Of a DNA stretch of 64,000 bases, positions 34,025-42,566 are shown in pieces (position 1 is the first letter of the stretch; every line of letters begins with the position of its first letter). The stretch is from NCBI GenBank assembly GCA_016709385.1, contig JADJMW010000002.1, forward strand, positions 124,001 through 188,000, in the 5' to 3' direction. A program made the translations under genes and the position numbers. This DNA is from Candidatus Rubrivivax defluviihabitans. Its GTDB lineage: Bacteria > Pseudomonadota > Gammaproteobacteria > Burkholderiales > Burkholderiaceae_C. The notes under the pieces are model-generated. The model saw only the letters and a list, made by a program, of their open reading frames with translations. It was not told the origin of the DNA and searched no databases.

Positions 34025-35949
34025 TCCCCGCCCTCGGCCAGGGTGACGGGTCTGGCCGCCAAAGTGGTCGGCGCCGGCACAGCTTGTGGTGGTGCGGCCC
34101 GCGGCGCTGCGCCGGGTTCGGCCAGCTTCTGGCGCGCGTACTGGTAGCCCTGCTCCACGATCTGGTCGAAGCGGCTCCAGTCGAGCATGCCCACGCGTTC
34201 CAGCGGCGGGTTCAGGTACAGGTCGGTGAGGCGGCGCGCCTGGCGCTCGCGCGAGGTGCTGTACAGGATGGTCACGTTCATCAGGTAGGCGGCCAGGGTC
34301 GGCAGCCGGTAGCGCCGTTTCGAGCGCGGGCGCAGGCGGTCGCGCAGCAGCGCCCAGGTGCCGGGCACCTCGTCGTGCTCGATGCGGCGCGGCTTGCGAA
34401 AGCTGAGGTCGACGCCGATCACCCGGCGCACGCCGCGCACGCCGCGCATCACGTCGACCGGGAAGTTGTTGAAGGTGCCGCCGTCGCACAGCAGATCGCC
34501 GTCGCGGATCACCGGCGGCAGCGCGCCCGGGATGGCCACGCTGGCCAGGATGGCCTGCAGCAGCGGGCCGTGGCGGATCACCTGCTCGCAGGCCTGCGAA
34601 TAGTTGGTGGCGACGACGTAGCAGCCCTTCCACAGGTCTTCCACGTCGGCGCTGAAGCCCACCGTGTCGCGCAGACCCTGGTCGACGGTGCGGCGCAACC
34701 GCCGGCCCTTGATGAGCGAAAGCAGCGGCAGCCAGTTGTAGTCGCCCGTGGGGTTGCCGCTGAAGGCCTGGCGCGCGTTGGCCACCAGCGTGTCCAGCGG
34801 CCGGTCGGTGGCCACCAGGGCGGCCATCACGGCGCCGATGCTGGTGCCGCCGACGACGTCGATCTCGACCCCGCTCTCCTGCAGCGCGCGCACCACGCCC
34901 AGGTGCGCCAGGCCGCGCGCGCCGCCGCCGGCCAGCACCAGGCCCGCCGCGGTGCGGCTTTGCAGCCGCGCCAGCCGCGCCATGTCGCGGTCCAGCGTGG
35001 GGCGGATGTGCACGTGGTCCTTCAGCGGCCGGCGCGCCAGCCAGGCTTTGGTGCCGCGCGGCGAGAGGCGTTCGGCCGGGTGCAGCAGCACCAGGATCTC
35101 GGCCGCGTCGGTGCGCGGCGGCCGGTTGGCCAGGCACTCGGTCTCGATCTCGTGCAGCAGCGGCGGCGCGTCGGCGTCGGCCAGCAGAAGCAGTTCGTCG
35201 CAGTGGCGGCTGCAGCGGTGGGTCCATGGCGTGGGCGTGGCATCGGCCAGCAGCAGCACGAAATCGTGGCCGGCCTCGATCTCGTCCAGCCGCACGGCGA
35301 TGCGGCGGTTGGCCTCGGCGTCGGACGGCGCCCGCGCGGTGATGCCGGGGGCACCGAGGTCGGCATCCAGGGTTGCGGTGTCGACCACGGCCACGCGGCC
35401 CAGCGGCCGCAGCTGGGCGGCCAGCCGCTCGGCGAAGCCGGCCAGGTCCACGCCCGAGGTGATGGGCAGCAGCCCCATGGCCACCGGCCGGTCGAGCGCG
35501 GCAGCCGTGCCTTCGGTCTGCAGGCGCTGGATGATCTGCCGCGTGATCGCCACCGAGACCTGTGCGCTCAGGGCCAGCAGGCGCTTGAATTCGTCCTTGC
35601 CCAGCCGCACCAGCACCGAGTCGCGGATGGCCACCACCGTGGCCGTGCGCGGTTCATCGGTATATAGGCTCATCTCACCCACGATCTGCCCGCGCGAGAC
35701 CTCGCGCACCATGCGCTGCGGGCCGCCGTCGGCCGCGATATAGGTGCGCAGGCGGCCGCTGACGAGCAGGTACATGGCGTCGCCGGCCTCGCCCTGCGTC
35801 ATGAGGGTCTGGCCGCCGCGCAGCTCGACCCAACTGAGGTGTTCGCGCAGCAGCGCCAGCGTGCCCGGCTCGATGGCCCCGAGGTAGGCGCCCAGGTGCT
35901 GGATGAGCAGGGCGTCGAGGTGTTTCGGGGGCGTGGGAGCGGGGTCCAT
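34021..35949 (-). CDS. Cyclic-nucleotide-binding-domain patatin-like phospholipase (NTE type)
   Basis: 642 aa from ATG 35949. A cNMP-binding domain occupies ~10-130 (TLMTQGEAGDAMYLLVSGRL, GEMSLYTDEPRTATVVA). A middle P-loop-like region follows (~155-300), then the patatin domain (~330-560) with the oxyanion hole LAGGGARGLAHLG, nucleophile GGTSIGA and catalytic Asp in LLCDGGTFNNFP. This is the neuropathy-target-esterase-like bacterial architecture: a serine lysophospholipase controlled by its N-terminal domain. The cNMP domain may have lost nucleotide binding; I cannot judge. A truncated relative of its C-terminus lies at 31739-31925. It is coupled to the acetyl-CoA hydrolase gene. Confidence 0.92.
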   Translation of the reverse strand: MDPAPTPPKHLDALLIQHLGAYLGAIEPGTLALLREHLSWVELRGGQTLMTQGEAGDAMYLLVSGRLRTYIAADGGPQRMVREVSRGQIVGEMSLYTDEPRTATVVAIRDSVLVRLGKDEFKRLLALSAQVSVAITRQIIQRLQTEGTAAALDRPVAMGLLPITSGVDLAGFAERLAAQLRPLGRVAVVDTATLDADLGAPGITARAPSDAEANRRIAVRLDEIEAGHDFVLLLADATPTPWTHRCSRHCDELLLLADADAPPLLHEIETECLANRPPRTDAAEILVLLHPAERLSPRGTKAWLARRPLKDHVHIRPTLDRDMARLARLQSRTAAGLVLAGGGARGLAHLGVVRALQESGVEIDVVGGTSIGAVMAALVATDRPLDTLVANARQAFSGNPTGDYNWLPLLSLIKGRRLRRTVDQGLRDTVGFSADVEDLWKGCYVVATNYSQACEQVIRHGPLLQAILASVAIPGALPPVIRDGDLLCDGGTFNNFPVDVMRGVRGVRRVIGVDLSFRKPRRIEHDEVPGTWALLRDRLRPRSKRRYRLPTLAAYLMNVTILYSTSRERQARRLTDLYLNPPLERVGMLDWSRFDQIVEQGYQYARQKLAEPGAAPRAAPPQAVPAPTTLAARPVTLAEGGE

Positions 35950-36141
35950 GGGTGCGGGGCGGCGAAATCGGTGAAGCCGGCGGGCGCTGCGGCGGCAACG
36001 CTGGCGGAACACGAAGACTCTAACGCGCCGGCCTCGCCGGCTCGACCGTGCTTTTCCCGACACCGGCGGCGCCGGTCCGGGGTGACCCCACGGCGGTCAG
36101 CCTGGCCGGCCGGCCGCAGCGCCGTTGGCGCAGGCCTGCGG

Positions 36142-37161
36142 CTACCGCTGTGTCTCCAGGGCCGGCTCGGGGTGGTGCCTGCTGGCCAAGCCGGTCGTCG
36201 TTTCGAGCGCGCCGCCGCAGCTGCTGCCCTGGCCGGCGGTGCAGCCGTAGCAGTGGTCGGCGGTGCGGATGGCTTCGCCTGCGGGGTCGTGCGCCAGCAG
36301 GTCGCGCAGGTGCGGCCGGACCTGGCCCCGCAGCCGTGCGCGCAGGCCGAGCATCTGGTTGAAGTCGCAGTCGTGCAGGTCGCCCTGCCAGTCCACGCTG
36401 AGCAGCGTGCGGCACATCACCGTGTCCAGGTTCTCGGCCCGGTAGGCGCCGCGCAGCAACTGCATGTAGCCGGCGAACGTACCCTTGGAGACGAGCGTGC
36501 TGCCGAAGCGCTGGATCGGCATGTTGGTCAGCGCGAACAGGTGGTTGAAGCGGATGCCGAAATGCTGTTGCAGTTCACGCTTGTAGTCGGCTTCCAGCGG
36601 CCCTTGCGGCGGCGGCAGTACGGCGCCCTGCGGGTTGTAGACCAGGTTCAGCACCAGCGGGCCGCCCGGCCGGCCGTAGCCCAGCGCATTCAGCGCCTGC
36701 AGGCCGAGAATGCTGCGCTCGAAGACGCCGTCGCCGCGCTGGCGGTCGACGTTGGCCGGTGAATAACAAGGCAGCGAGGCCACCACCTCCACGCCCTGCG
36801 CGGCCAGGAATTCGGCCAGGCCTTCCTGCCCGGGTTCGGAAAGGATGGTGAGGTTGCAGCGGTCGATGACCTTCACGCCCTGCGCGCGCGCGGCCTGCAC
36901 CAGGCGCCTGAAATGCGGGTTCAGCTCGGGTGCGCCGCCGGTCAGGTCCAGCGTTTCGATGCCACGTGCGCGCAGCACCCGCAGCACCAGGTCCACCGTG
37001 TCGCCGTCCATCGTCTCGGTGCGGTTGGGCCCGGCGTTCACGTGGCAGTGCAGGCAGCTCTGGTTGCACTTGTAGCCCAGGTTCACTTGCAGGGTCTGCA
37101 GCTTGCCGCGGCGGATGGGCGGGAAGTCGGTGGTGGCGAGAAGCGGCAGGGTGTCGTGCAT
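36142..37161 (-). CDS. arsS: Arsenosugar-biosynthesis-type radical SAM protein ArsS
   Basis: 339 aa. The radical SAM cluster is CNQSCLHCH, followed by VNAGPNRTE and DLTGGAPELNPHFR. The C-terminal DUF3641-like part carries a second set of cysteines (CYGCTAGQGSSCGG) preceded by CDFNQML. This is the family named ArsS, proposed to transfer the 5'-deoxyadenosyl or ribosyl group in organoarsenical synthesis; in many genomes the ars context is absent and the role is open. No arsM or arsR is nearby. The gene is divergent from bufABCD, and its promoter region has an exact copy of the motif found before the sigF-like gene, arguing for metal or oxidant stress control. Confidence 0.88.
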   Translation of the reverse strand: MHDTLPLLATTDFPPIRRGKLQTLQVNLGYKCNQSCLHCHVNAGPNRTETMDGDTVDLVLRVLRARGIETLDLTGGAPELNPHFRRLVQAARAQGVKVIDRCNLTILSEPGQEGLAEFLAAQGVEVVASLPCYSPANVDRQRGDGVFERSILGLQALNALGYGRPGGPLVLNLVYNPQGAVLPPPQGPLEADYKRELQQHFGIRFNHLFALTNMPIQRFGSTLVSKGTFAGYMQLLRGAYRAENLDTVMCRTLLSVDWQGDLHDCDFNQMLGLRARLRGQVRPHLRDLLAHDPAGEAIRTADHCYGCTAGQGSSCGGALETTTGLASRHHPEPALETQR

Positions 37162-37225
37162 GGAGCCAAGGAGCGCAAGTGATCCGGCGCTGAAGTGCCG
37201 GGCGTCGAGGAGGTGTCGGGGCGCA

Positions 37226-37251
37226 TTCGTCGCGCCTGCTGCGATGGTTAC
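37226..37251 (-). promoter_or_regulatory. SigF-type ECF promoter for arsS (GTAACC-N16-CGAA)
   Basis: On the minus strand GTAACC (37251-37246) is followed after exactly 16 bases by CGAA (37229-37226). The same pair with the same spacing precedes the ECF sigma gene at 47643. As I remember it, this is the motif described for Caulobacter SigF. Transcription would start near 37218, about 57 nt before arsS. Confidence 0.7.
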
Positions 37252-37296
37252 ACGCGGGCGCCGGGCTTGCCGGCGCAAGGTTCTTTGCACCGCGCT

Positions 37297-37322
37297 GTAA
37301 CCGCGGCTCGGCGCACAGCGAC
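37297..37322 (+). promoter_or_regulatory. SigF-type ECF promoter for bufABCD (GTAACC-N16-CGAC)
   Basis: GTAACC at 37297-37302 is followed after 16 bases by CGAC at 37319-37322, one base from the motif in front of arsS and sigF. The predicted start near 37330 leaves a ~62-nt leader before bufA. It is 46 bases from the divergent arsS promoter, so one sigma factor could fire both ways. Confidence 0.65.
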
Positions 37323-37391
37323 TACGCGGGGGTCGGCCGGCGGACCCGCCTGCCGCAACCCCAGGTTCCACCCACTTCACGGAGATTGCCC

Positions 37392-37700
37392 ATGTCACAG
37401 ACCCTCGCCACCCAGACCACCGCCGCCGCCCTGGCCCTTGCCCTGGGCGCCGCCCTCACGCTGGCCCACGCCCCCGCCCAGGCGCAAGGCGCCGACAAGG
37501 AAAAGTGCTACGGCGTGGCGATGAAGGGCAAGAACGACTGCGCCGCCGGGCCCGGTACCACCTGCGCCGGCACTTCGGTGCGCGACTACCAGGGCAATGC
37601 CTGGAAGATGGTTGCCAAGGGCACCTGCGAGCAGACGGCGTCGGCCACCTCGCCCACCGGCAAGGGCCAGCTCAAGGAATTCAAGGAGAAGAAGGCCTGA
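37392..37700 (+). CDS. bufA: DUF2282 bufferin precursor (periplasmic copper-binding RiPP)
   Basis: 102 aa. A Sec signal peptide (about 1-32, TTAAALALALGAALTLAHAP then AQAQG) precedes a short mature region with four cysteines in the contexts EKCYG, NDCAAG, TTCAG and GTCEQ, the DUF2282 pattern. In Caulobacter, bufferins of this family are modified at cysteines to thiooxazoles by the BufB/BufC pair and then sequester copper in the periplasm. ATG 37392 has GGAG at 37381. It is first in a four-gene unit with bufB, bufC and a DoxX protein. Confidence 0.92.
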   Translation: MSQTLATQTTAAALALALGAALTLAHAPAQAQGADKEKCYGVAMKGKNDCAAGPGTTCAGTSVRDYQGNAWKMVAKGTCEQTASATSPTGKGQLKEFKEKKA

Positions 37701-37744
37701 GCGGGCGGATCTTCCCTGTCCTTTCACCACGCCGCACTGCCACC

Positions 37745-38710
37745 ATGACCCAGGACTGGCCGCCTTCGCCCCGCCCCGACGGCGGGACGCGGGGCGGCGG
37801 TGCGGCGTTGGCCGGCCTGGGCCTGAAGACGAGTCACGTCGCGCAGGTGCTGGAAGGCGGCGCGACGGTGGACTTCTTCGAGGTCCACGCCGAGAACTAC
37901 ATGGTCGACGGCGGGCCCTTCCTGCGCCACCTGGAGCGCGTGCGCGAACGCTGGCCGCTGTCGATCCACGGCGTGGGCCTGTCCATCGGCGGCGAGGGCC
38001 CGCTGGACCAAGCCCACCTGGCGCGGCTGGCGACCTTGCTGGAGCGTTATCAGCCAGCCTGGTTTTCAGAGCACCTGGCCTGGTCCAGCCACGGCGGCCA
38101 CTGGTTCAACGACCTGCTGCCGCTGCCCTACGACGCGGCGACGCTGCAGCGCGTATGCGACCACGTCGACGAGGTGCAGCAGCGCCTGCGCCGCCGCCTG
38201 TTGCTGGAAAACCCCAGCACCTATGTCGAATTTGCCGCGTCGACGATGAACGAAGCGCAGTTCCTGAACGAAGTCGTGCGCCGCACCGGCTGCGGGCTGC
38301 TGCTGGACGTGAACAACGCCTTCGTCAACGCCGTCAACCATGCCGGCGACGCGGCGGCCTTCATCGCCGCGCTGCCGGCTGCCGCGGTGGGCGAGATCCA
38401 CCTGGCGGGTTTTGCCGAAGATGCAGACGCGGCGGGCGACCGCCTGCTCATCGACGACCACGGCTCGCCCGTCGCCGATGCCGTGTGGTCGCTGTACGCG
38501 CAAGCCACGGCCCGGCTGGGGCCGGTGCCGACGCTGATCGAGCGCGACAACCATGTGCCGGCCCTGGCCGTGCTGGAAGCCGAGGCGGCGCGGGCGCGGG
38601 CGGTGCTGCACAGGCATGCCGCGCCGCATGCGGCTGTCGCCCCGGCTCGCCTGGCGGCCCGTGTTGCACCGCCGCGGGACGCCCCGGCCCCGGCGGGAGC
38701 CCAGGCATGA
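37745..38710 (+). CDS. bufB: DUF692 multinuclear non-heme iron oxidase (bufferin-modifying enzyme)
   Basis: 321 aa. It is a TIM-barrel MNIO enzyme with the conserved metal-site segments FFEVHAENYM, SIHGVGLSIGG, SEHLAW, LLENPSTYVEF, LLDVNNAFVN, EIHLAGF, DDHGSPV and IERDNHVP. With the DUF2063 partner it oxidises peptide cysteines in the BufA precursor. ATG 37745 follows bufA by 44 bp. The C-terminal ~40 residues are Ala/Pro/Arg-rich and poorly conserved. The stop overlaps bufC (ATGA). The combination of DUF2282, DUF692, DUF2063 and DoxX is diagnostic of a copper-type bufferin operon. Confidence 0.93.
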   Translation: MTQDWPPSPRPDGGTRGGGAALAGLGLKTSHVAQVLEGGATVDFFEVHAENYMVDGGPFLRHLERVRERWPLSIHGVGLSIGGEGPLDQAHLARLATLLERYQPAWFSEHLAWSSHGGHWFNDLLPLPYDAATLQRVCDHVDEVQQRLRRRLLLENPSTYVEFAASTMNEAQFLNEVVRRTGCGLLLDVNNAFVNAVNHAGDAAAFIAALPAAAVGEIHLAGFAEDADAAGDRLLIDDHGSPVADAVWSLYAQATARLGPVPTLIERDNHVPALAVLEAEAARARAVLHRHAAPHAAVAPARLAARVAPPRDAPAPAGAQA

Positions 38711-39477
38711 TTCCGGCCCTGGTCCGCCCGACGCAGAGCGGCTTCGTCCGCGCCCTGCTCGACCCGACCCTGCCGGCGCCTCCCGGCCTGGCGACCTGGA
38801 ACGGCTCCGACCCCGCCCTGCGCTTCGCCGTCTACCGCAACAACGTGGTGGTCTCGCTGGTGGCGGCACTGGCCGATACCTTCCCGGTGGTGCGTGAACT
38901 GGTGGGCGCCGACTTCTTCACCGCCATGGCGCGCCTGTACGTGGCCGAACAGCCGCCATCGTCGCCGGTGCTGGCCCACTACGGCGACGGCTTCGCCGAC
39001 TGGCTGGCGCAGTTCGAACCCGCTGCCAACCTGCCGTATCTGGCCGACATGGCGCGACTGGAGCGCGCCCGCGTGCGGGCCTACCACGCCGCCGACGCGC
39101 CGGTGCTCGGCGCCAATGCCATCGCCGCGCATCTGGCCGACCCGGCGCGGCTGCCCGCGGCAAAACTGCAACTGCATCCGTCGGTGACCGTGCTCGCCTC
39201 GCCCTGGGCCATCGTCTCGCTTTGGGCCGCGCACCAGGGACAGGGGCGGCTGGGAGACGTGGACCCGGACTGGCCCGAGTGCGCGCTCGTGCTGCGCTTC
39301 GAGGACGACGCGACCGTGATCGCTATTCCCGAGGCTGCGGCCGAATTCTTCCACCGCCTGCAGCGCGGCCTGCCGCTGGGCGAGGCGGCTGCCCTGCCCG
39401 AGCCGCTCGACCTGGGTGCGAGCCTGGCGCTGCTCATCCGCCATGGCGCCATCAGCGACTGGCTCAGCCCGGATTGA
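38707..39477 (+). CDS. bufC: DUF2063 partner protein of the MNIO enzyme
   Basis: 256 aa. The N-terminal half has the DUF2063 pattern (ALRFAVYRNNVVVSLVAALAD, TFPVVRELVGADFF, LAHYGDGFADWLA, LPYLADMARLERARVRAYHA). These proteins recruit the precursor peptide to the MNIO enzyme, much as a RiPP recognition element would. It is coupled to bufB by a four-base overlap and followed 4 bp later by the DoxX gene. No cofactor-binding residues are expected. Confidence 0.92.
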   Translation: MIPALVRPTQSGFVRALLDPTLPAPPGLATWNGSDPALRFAVYRNNVVVSLVAALADTFPVVRELVGADFFTAMARLYVAEQPPSSPVLAHYGDGFADWLAQFEPAANLPYLADMARLERARVRAYHAADAPVLGANAIAAHLADPARLPAAKLQLHPSVTVLASPWAIVSLWAAHQGQGRLGDVDPDWPECALVLRFEDDATVIAIPEAAAEFFHRLQRGLPLGEAAALPEPLDLGASLALLIRHGAISDWLSPD

Positions 39478-39481
39478 AACC

Positions 39482-40012
39482 ATGAACAGCCTGACCCCCG
39501 CCAACGGCGCCCGCACCGCAGCACCGAGCGGCAATGCACTCGCGGGCCTGCTGGCCAAGGCGGTGGCGCTGATGTCGCGCCTGCCGCATTCGCTGACGGC
39601 ATTGGTCGGCCGTTTCGCCATTGCCGGCGTCTTCTGGAAGTCGGGGCAGACGAAGATCGAGGGCCTGCAGATCGATCTCGTCGAAGGCACGTTCCAGCTG
39701 GGTCTGCCGCGGCTGTCGGAATCGGCGGTGGACCTGTTCCGCGACGAATACCAGCTGCCGCTGCTGGCGCCCGAACTGGGCGCCACGCTGGCCGCACTCG
39801 GCGAACATGCACTGCCGCTGTTGATCCTGCTCGGCCTGGGCACGCGCTTCGCGGCACTGGGCCTGCTGGTGATGACGGCGGTGATCCAGTTGCTCGTCTA
39901 CCCCGGCGCCTGGCCCACGCACGGCGTGTGGGCGGCGGTGCTGCTGTGGCTGATGGCGCTGGGGCCGGGCGTGGTCTCTCTGGACCACTGGCTGGCCCGC
40001 CGCCGCGGCTGA
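39482..40012 (+). CDS. bufD: DoxX family membrane protein of the bufferin operon
   Basis: 176 aa, four predicted transmembrane helices (VGRFAIAGVFWKSGQTKIEG, HALPLLILLGLGTRFAALGL, VMTAVIQLLVYP, TWPTHGVWAAVLLWLMAL region). DoxX proteins commonly close bufABC operons; the role is unproven, with redox partner or membrane anchoring as the usual ideas. It follows bufC by 4 bp and is convergent with the next gene. Confidence 0.88.
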   Translation: MNSLTPANGARTAAPSGNALAGLLAKAVALMSRLPHSLTALVGRFAIAGVFWKSGQTKIEGLQIDLVEGTFQLGLPRLSESAVDLFRDEYQLPLLAPELGATLAALGEHALPLLILLGLGTRFAALGLLVMTAVIQLLVYPGAWPTHGVWAAVLLWLMALGPGVVSLDHWLARRRG

Positions 40013-40025
40013 CCCCCGGCGCGAC

Positions 40026-40439
40026 CTACCACTCGATCTGCCAGCTCCAGCCGCAGCCGCGGCAGCAAACGCGCATGCGCGCCGGTGCGTCGTCGTCCGA
40101 GCCGGCGTCCACCGTCGCGCGCGCCAGCGCGGCCGGCGGCTCCACGGCCCAGCGGCCGTAGGCCTGGCACTGCGCGCAGACGGCCTGGTTGGCGATGTGC
40201 TCGGCGCGCGTCAGCAGGAAGAGATAACGACGCAGCGCCCACAGCCCGATGCCGGCGGCCACGATCACGCAAGCGCCCATCAGCCAGCGCTGGCCGTCGG
40301 GCTGCGCGAAGGCCTCCATGCCGCCCACCAGGGTCAGCACGCACAAGAGCAGCAGCACCAGGTGGGAGTGACCCACGAGCAGTTCGCGCTCGTACCACTT
40401 GCGGAAACCCCGTCGCTGAATCGCTTGCGGAATGGCCAT
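40026..40439 (-). CDS. Membrane protein with zinc-ribbon-like cysteines, unknown function
   Basis: 137 aa. Two hydrophobic helices (LVLLLLCVLTLVGGMEAFA and LMGACVIVAAGIGLWALRRY) are followed by a soluble tail with CAQC and CCRGC, spaced like a zinc-ribbon. The N-terminus FRKWYERELLVGHSHLVLL looks conserved. I know of no named family. It is convergent with the bufferin operon and lies downstream of the DUF294/CBS gene on the same strand, 64 bp away. Confidence 0.75.
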   Translation of the reverse strand: MAIPQAIQRRGFRKWYERELLVGHSHLVLLLLCVLTLVGGMEAFAQPDGQRWLMGACVIVAAGIGLWALRRYLFLLTRAEHIANQAVCAQCQAYGRWAVEPPAALARATVDAGSDDDAPARMRVCCRGCGWSWQIEW

Positions 40440-40503
40440 GCTGCTCGCCCCAGGTGCGACCCGATGCTAGCGCGGCACCGCCGGCCGCACCGGCCGTGCA
40501 GGC

Positions 40504-42405
40504 TCAGCGCCCGTAGTCGAGTTCGATGCGCTGCAGCAGGCGCCGTGCCACGCGCAGGGCCTCCTTCAGGATGCTGCGCTCGATGTCGTCGAGCGTGCCG
40601 ACGTCGATCAGGTTGGGGTTGCCCGGCGCGGACGCGCCGGCCGGCGTTTCGGCCACCTGCGCCCGCAATCGCAGCCCCTGCAGAAATTCGAAGGCGCTGA
40701 CCCAGGCCTCGCTCTCCCTTGGCGCCACGTGCATGCCGGGCGCCGCCGCCTCCAGCCGCGCCCTCGTGCCCAGCACCGGCAGACCCTGGGCCAGTGCAAA
40801 CACCCGTGCCGCGTCGACGAAGATTGCCGTGCCGTGCAGCTTCAGGTCGAGCATCTCGCGGCCGTCCACTGCCTGCGTCTCGATGGCGCCGCGCCAATTC
40901 AACGGCACGCGGTAACGCAGCGTGTTGCCGGCCAGCTGTTTCAGGAAACGCGGTACGCGGGCCGCTTCGCGTGCGGGCATGGCCTGCAGCGCCTGCGCCA
41001 GCGCGGCGTTGCCGCACAGCGGGCGCAGGTCGAAGTAGATGCTGGCCTTGAGCAGGTCCTCCGGTGCACCGTGTTCGATCCAGTGTGCGAAACGCGCGCG
41101 CCACTCGTCGGGCGTCAGGCAGCACTCGGGGTTGCTGGCCATCACCCGGCCCTTGCACAACGGGTAACCGCAGGCGTCCAGCGCGTCGTTGACTTCGCGC
41201 GCCAGCGCCAGCCAGCGCGGGCGGTCGGTGTCCGGGTCGTGGCTCGCGAAGACGAGGCCGTTGTCCTGGTCGGTGGCGACGGTCTGCTCGCCGCGACCCT
41301 CGGAGCCGAAGGCCAGCCAGCTCGCCTGGCCCAGGTCCATGCCGCGCTGCGCCGCGACCAGCAGCACCAGCCGTTCGGTGAGCACGTCGTTGAGGTGGCT
41401 GATGAGTTCGGTGGTCTGACGCGCCTGCACTCCCTGGCCGAGCAGGTTGCGCGCCAGGGCGCGTATCTCGCCGGCCAGGTGGCGCAGGGCGTCGACGTCG
41501 GGCGCCGCACGGATCTGCGTGCTGAGCTGCCGCAGCGACAGGCGCTGCAGCGCGAAGAGGTCGCGCTCGGAGACGATGTTGACGATGCGTCCGGCCTCCG
41601 TCACGGGCAGGTGGCGGATGCCATGCCGGGCCATGACCAGCGCCGCGTCCTGCAGGGTGTGTTCGGTCGTCAGCGACTGCACAGGTGAACTCATGACCTC
41701 GGCGATGGGCGTGGTCAACGCACGCTGCGGCAGCGTCACGCGGCCCAGGATGTCGTGCCGCGTCAGAATGCCCACGGGCGCCTGCGCCGCGTCCAGCACC
41801 AGCACCGAACCGGTGCCGCGTTCGTGCATCGCCGCCAGCGCCTGCGCCAGCGGCGTGGCCGGGCTGCAGGCCAGCGGCTCCTTGCGCGGCAGGCTGGACA
41901 GGCGGGCGTCCAGCGTGTGCGCCGCGCCGCTGCGCTGGAGCGCGCGCTGCGACAGCGTGAGGAAGTCCATCACGCGGCGGTTCAGGAAGTCGGCGAAGGC
42001 GGGGCTGGCCGTGGCCAGGCGCTGCACTTCGTCGGCCGACAGCGCCAGGCAGACGCTGTCGTCGTTGGCGGTATAGGTGGCGGTGACGGCACGCTGGCCC
42101 AGCAAGGCGCCCACGGGGAACAGGTCGCCCGCCACGTACTCGAAGGGGCCGGCGCTGTCGGCCATGCCGCGGCGGCCGGTGATGCGGCCCTCGCGCATGA
42201 GCAGCAGGGCCTGCACGGGCCCGTCGGCGGGTTGCAGCACCACCTCGCCGCGCCTGAACTGCAGCGGCCGCGCCGCTTCGATGAACTGCGCGACCTGCGC
42301 CGGTGACATGACCGAGAACGGCGCATGCCGCGCCAGCTCGGCACCGAGGGCGGCCAGCGCGGCACACGCCTCGGCGGCGTCGGGGTTCGATGGGGTCTCG
42401 GACAT
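40504..42405 (-). CDS. cNMP-binding/CBS/DUF294 putative nucleotidyltransferase
   Basis: 633 aa from ATG 42405. The order is cNMP-binding-like domain (~20-140), two CBS repeats (~160-290, GTGSVLVLDAAQAPVGILTR, HGIRHLPVTEAGRIVNIVSE), and a DUF294 nucleotidyltransferase-like domain with AFGSEGRGEQTVATDQDNG, which holds the GS and acidic residues of the polymerase-beta fold. A helical C-terminus follows. Such proteins commonly sit beside DUF4212-symporter pairs, as here, and may sense adenylates through CBS to control the transporter or a protein target by nucleotidylation. A paralogue is at 50648-52507. Confidence 0.9.
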   Translation of the reverse strand: MSETPSNPDAAEACAALAALGAELARHAPFSVMSPAQVAQFIEAARPLQFRRGEVVLQPADGPVQALLLMREGRITGRRGMADSAGPFEYVAGDLFPVGALLGQRAVTATYTANDDSVCLALSADEVQRLATASPAFADFLNRRVMDFLTLSQRALQRSGAAHTLDARLSSLPRKEPLACSPATPLAQALAAMHERGTGSVLVLDAAQAPVGILTRHDILGRVTLPQRALTTPIAEVMSSPVQSLTTEHTLQDAALVMARHGIRHLPVTEAGRIVNIVSERDLFALQRLSLRQLSTQIRAAPDVDALRHLAGEIRALARNLLGQGVQARQTTELISHLNDVLTERLVLLVAAQRGMDLGQASWLAFGSEGRGEQTVATDQDNGLVFASHDPDTDRPRWLALAREVNDALDACGYPLCKGRVMASNPECCLTPDEWRARFAHWIEHGAPEDLLKASIYFDLRPLCGNAALAQALQAMPAREAARVPRFLKQLAGNTLRYRVPLNWRGAIETQAVDGREMLDLKLHGTAIFVDAARVFALAQGLPVLGTRARLEAAAPGMHVAPRESEAWVSAFEFLQGLRLRAQVAETPAGASAPGNPNLIDVGTLDDIERSILKEALRVARRLLQRIELDYGR

Positions 42406-42516
42406 GCAGCGCCTTTTCTCGCCATGCGTTGGCGGGCATCTTAGAACCGCAGACCCGCCTTGCCCAGCCTGCGCGCCTGACCCTCGTCCAGCGTCGCGCA
42501 GCACGCCGGCTCAAGG

Positions 42517-42546
42517 AAAAGGGCCGCACCCCTGCGGGTGCGGCCC
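42517..42546 (-). terminator. Rho-independent terminator after the second symporter (minus strand)
   Basis: An 11-bp perfect stem (GGGCCGCACCC with GGGTGCGGCCC, loop CTGC) at 42521-42546 is followed on the minus strand by TTTTCC (42520-42515). It lies 20 bp past the symporter stop and separates that unit from the DUF294/CBS gene. Confidence 0.8.
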
Positions 42547-42566
42547 TGCGCTCGAAGACCGTCAGC

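Noticed and set aside
31973..35227. A 1084-codon minus-strand open frame spanning the CoA-transferase and much of the patatin gene
   Set aside because: Only the part after ATG 34024 has family similarity; the rest is an Arg/Ala/Pro-rich alternative frame over the real patatin gene.
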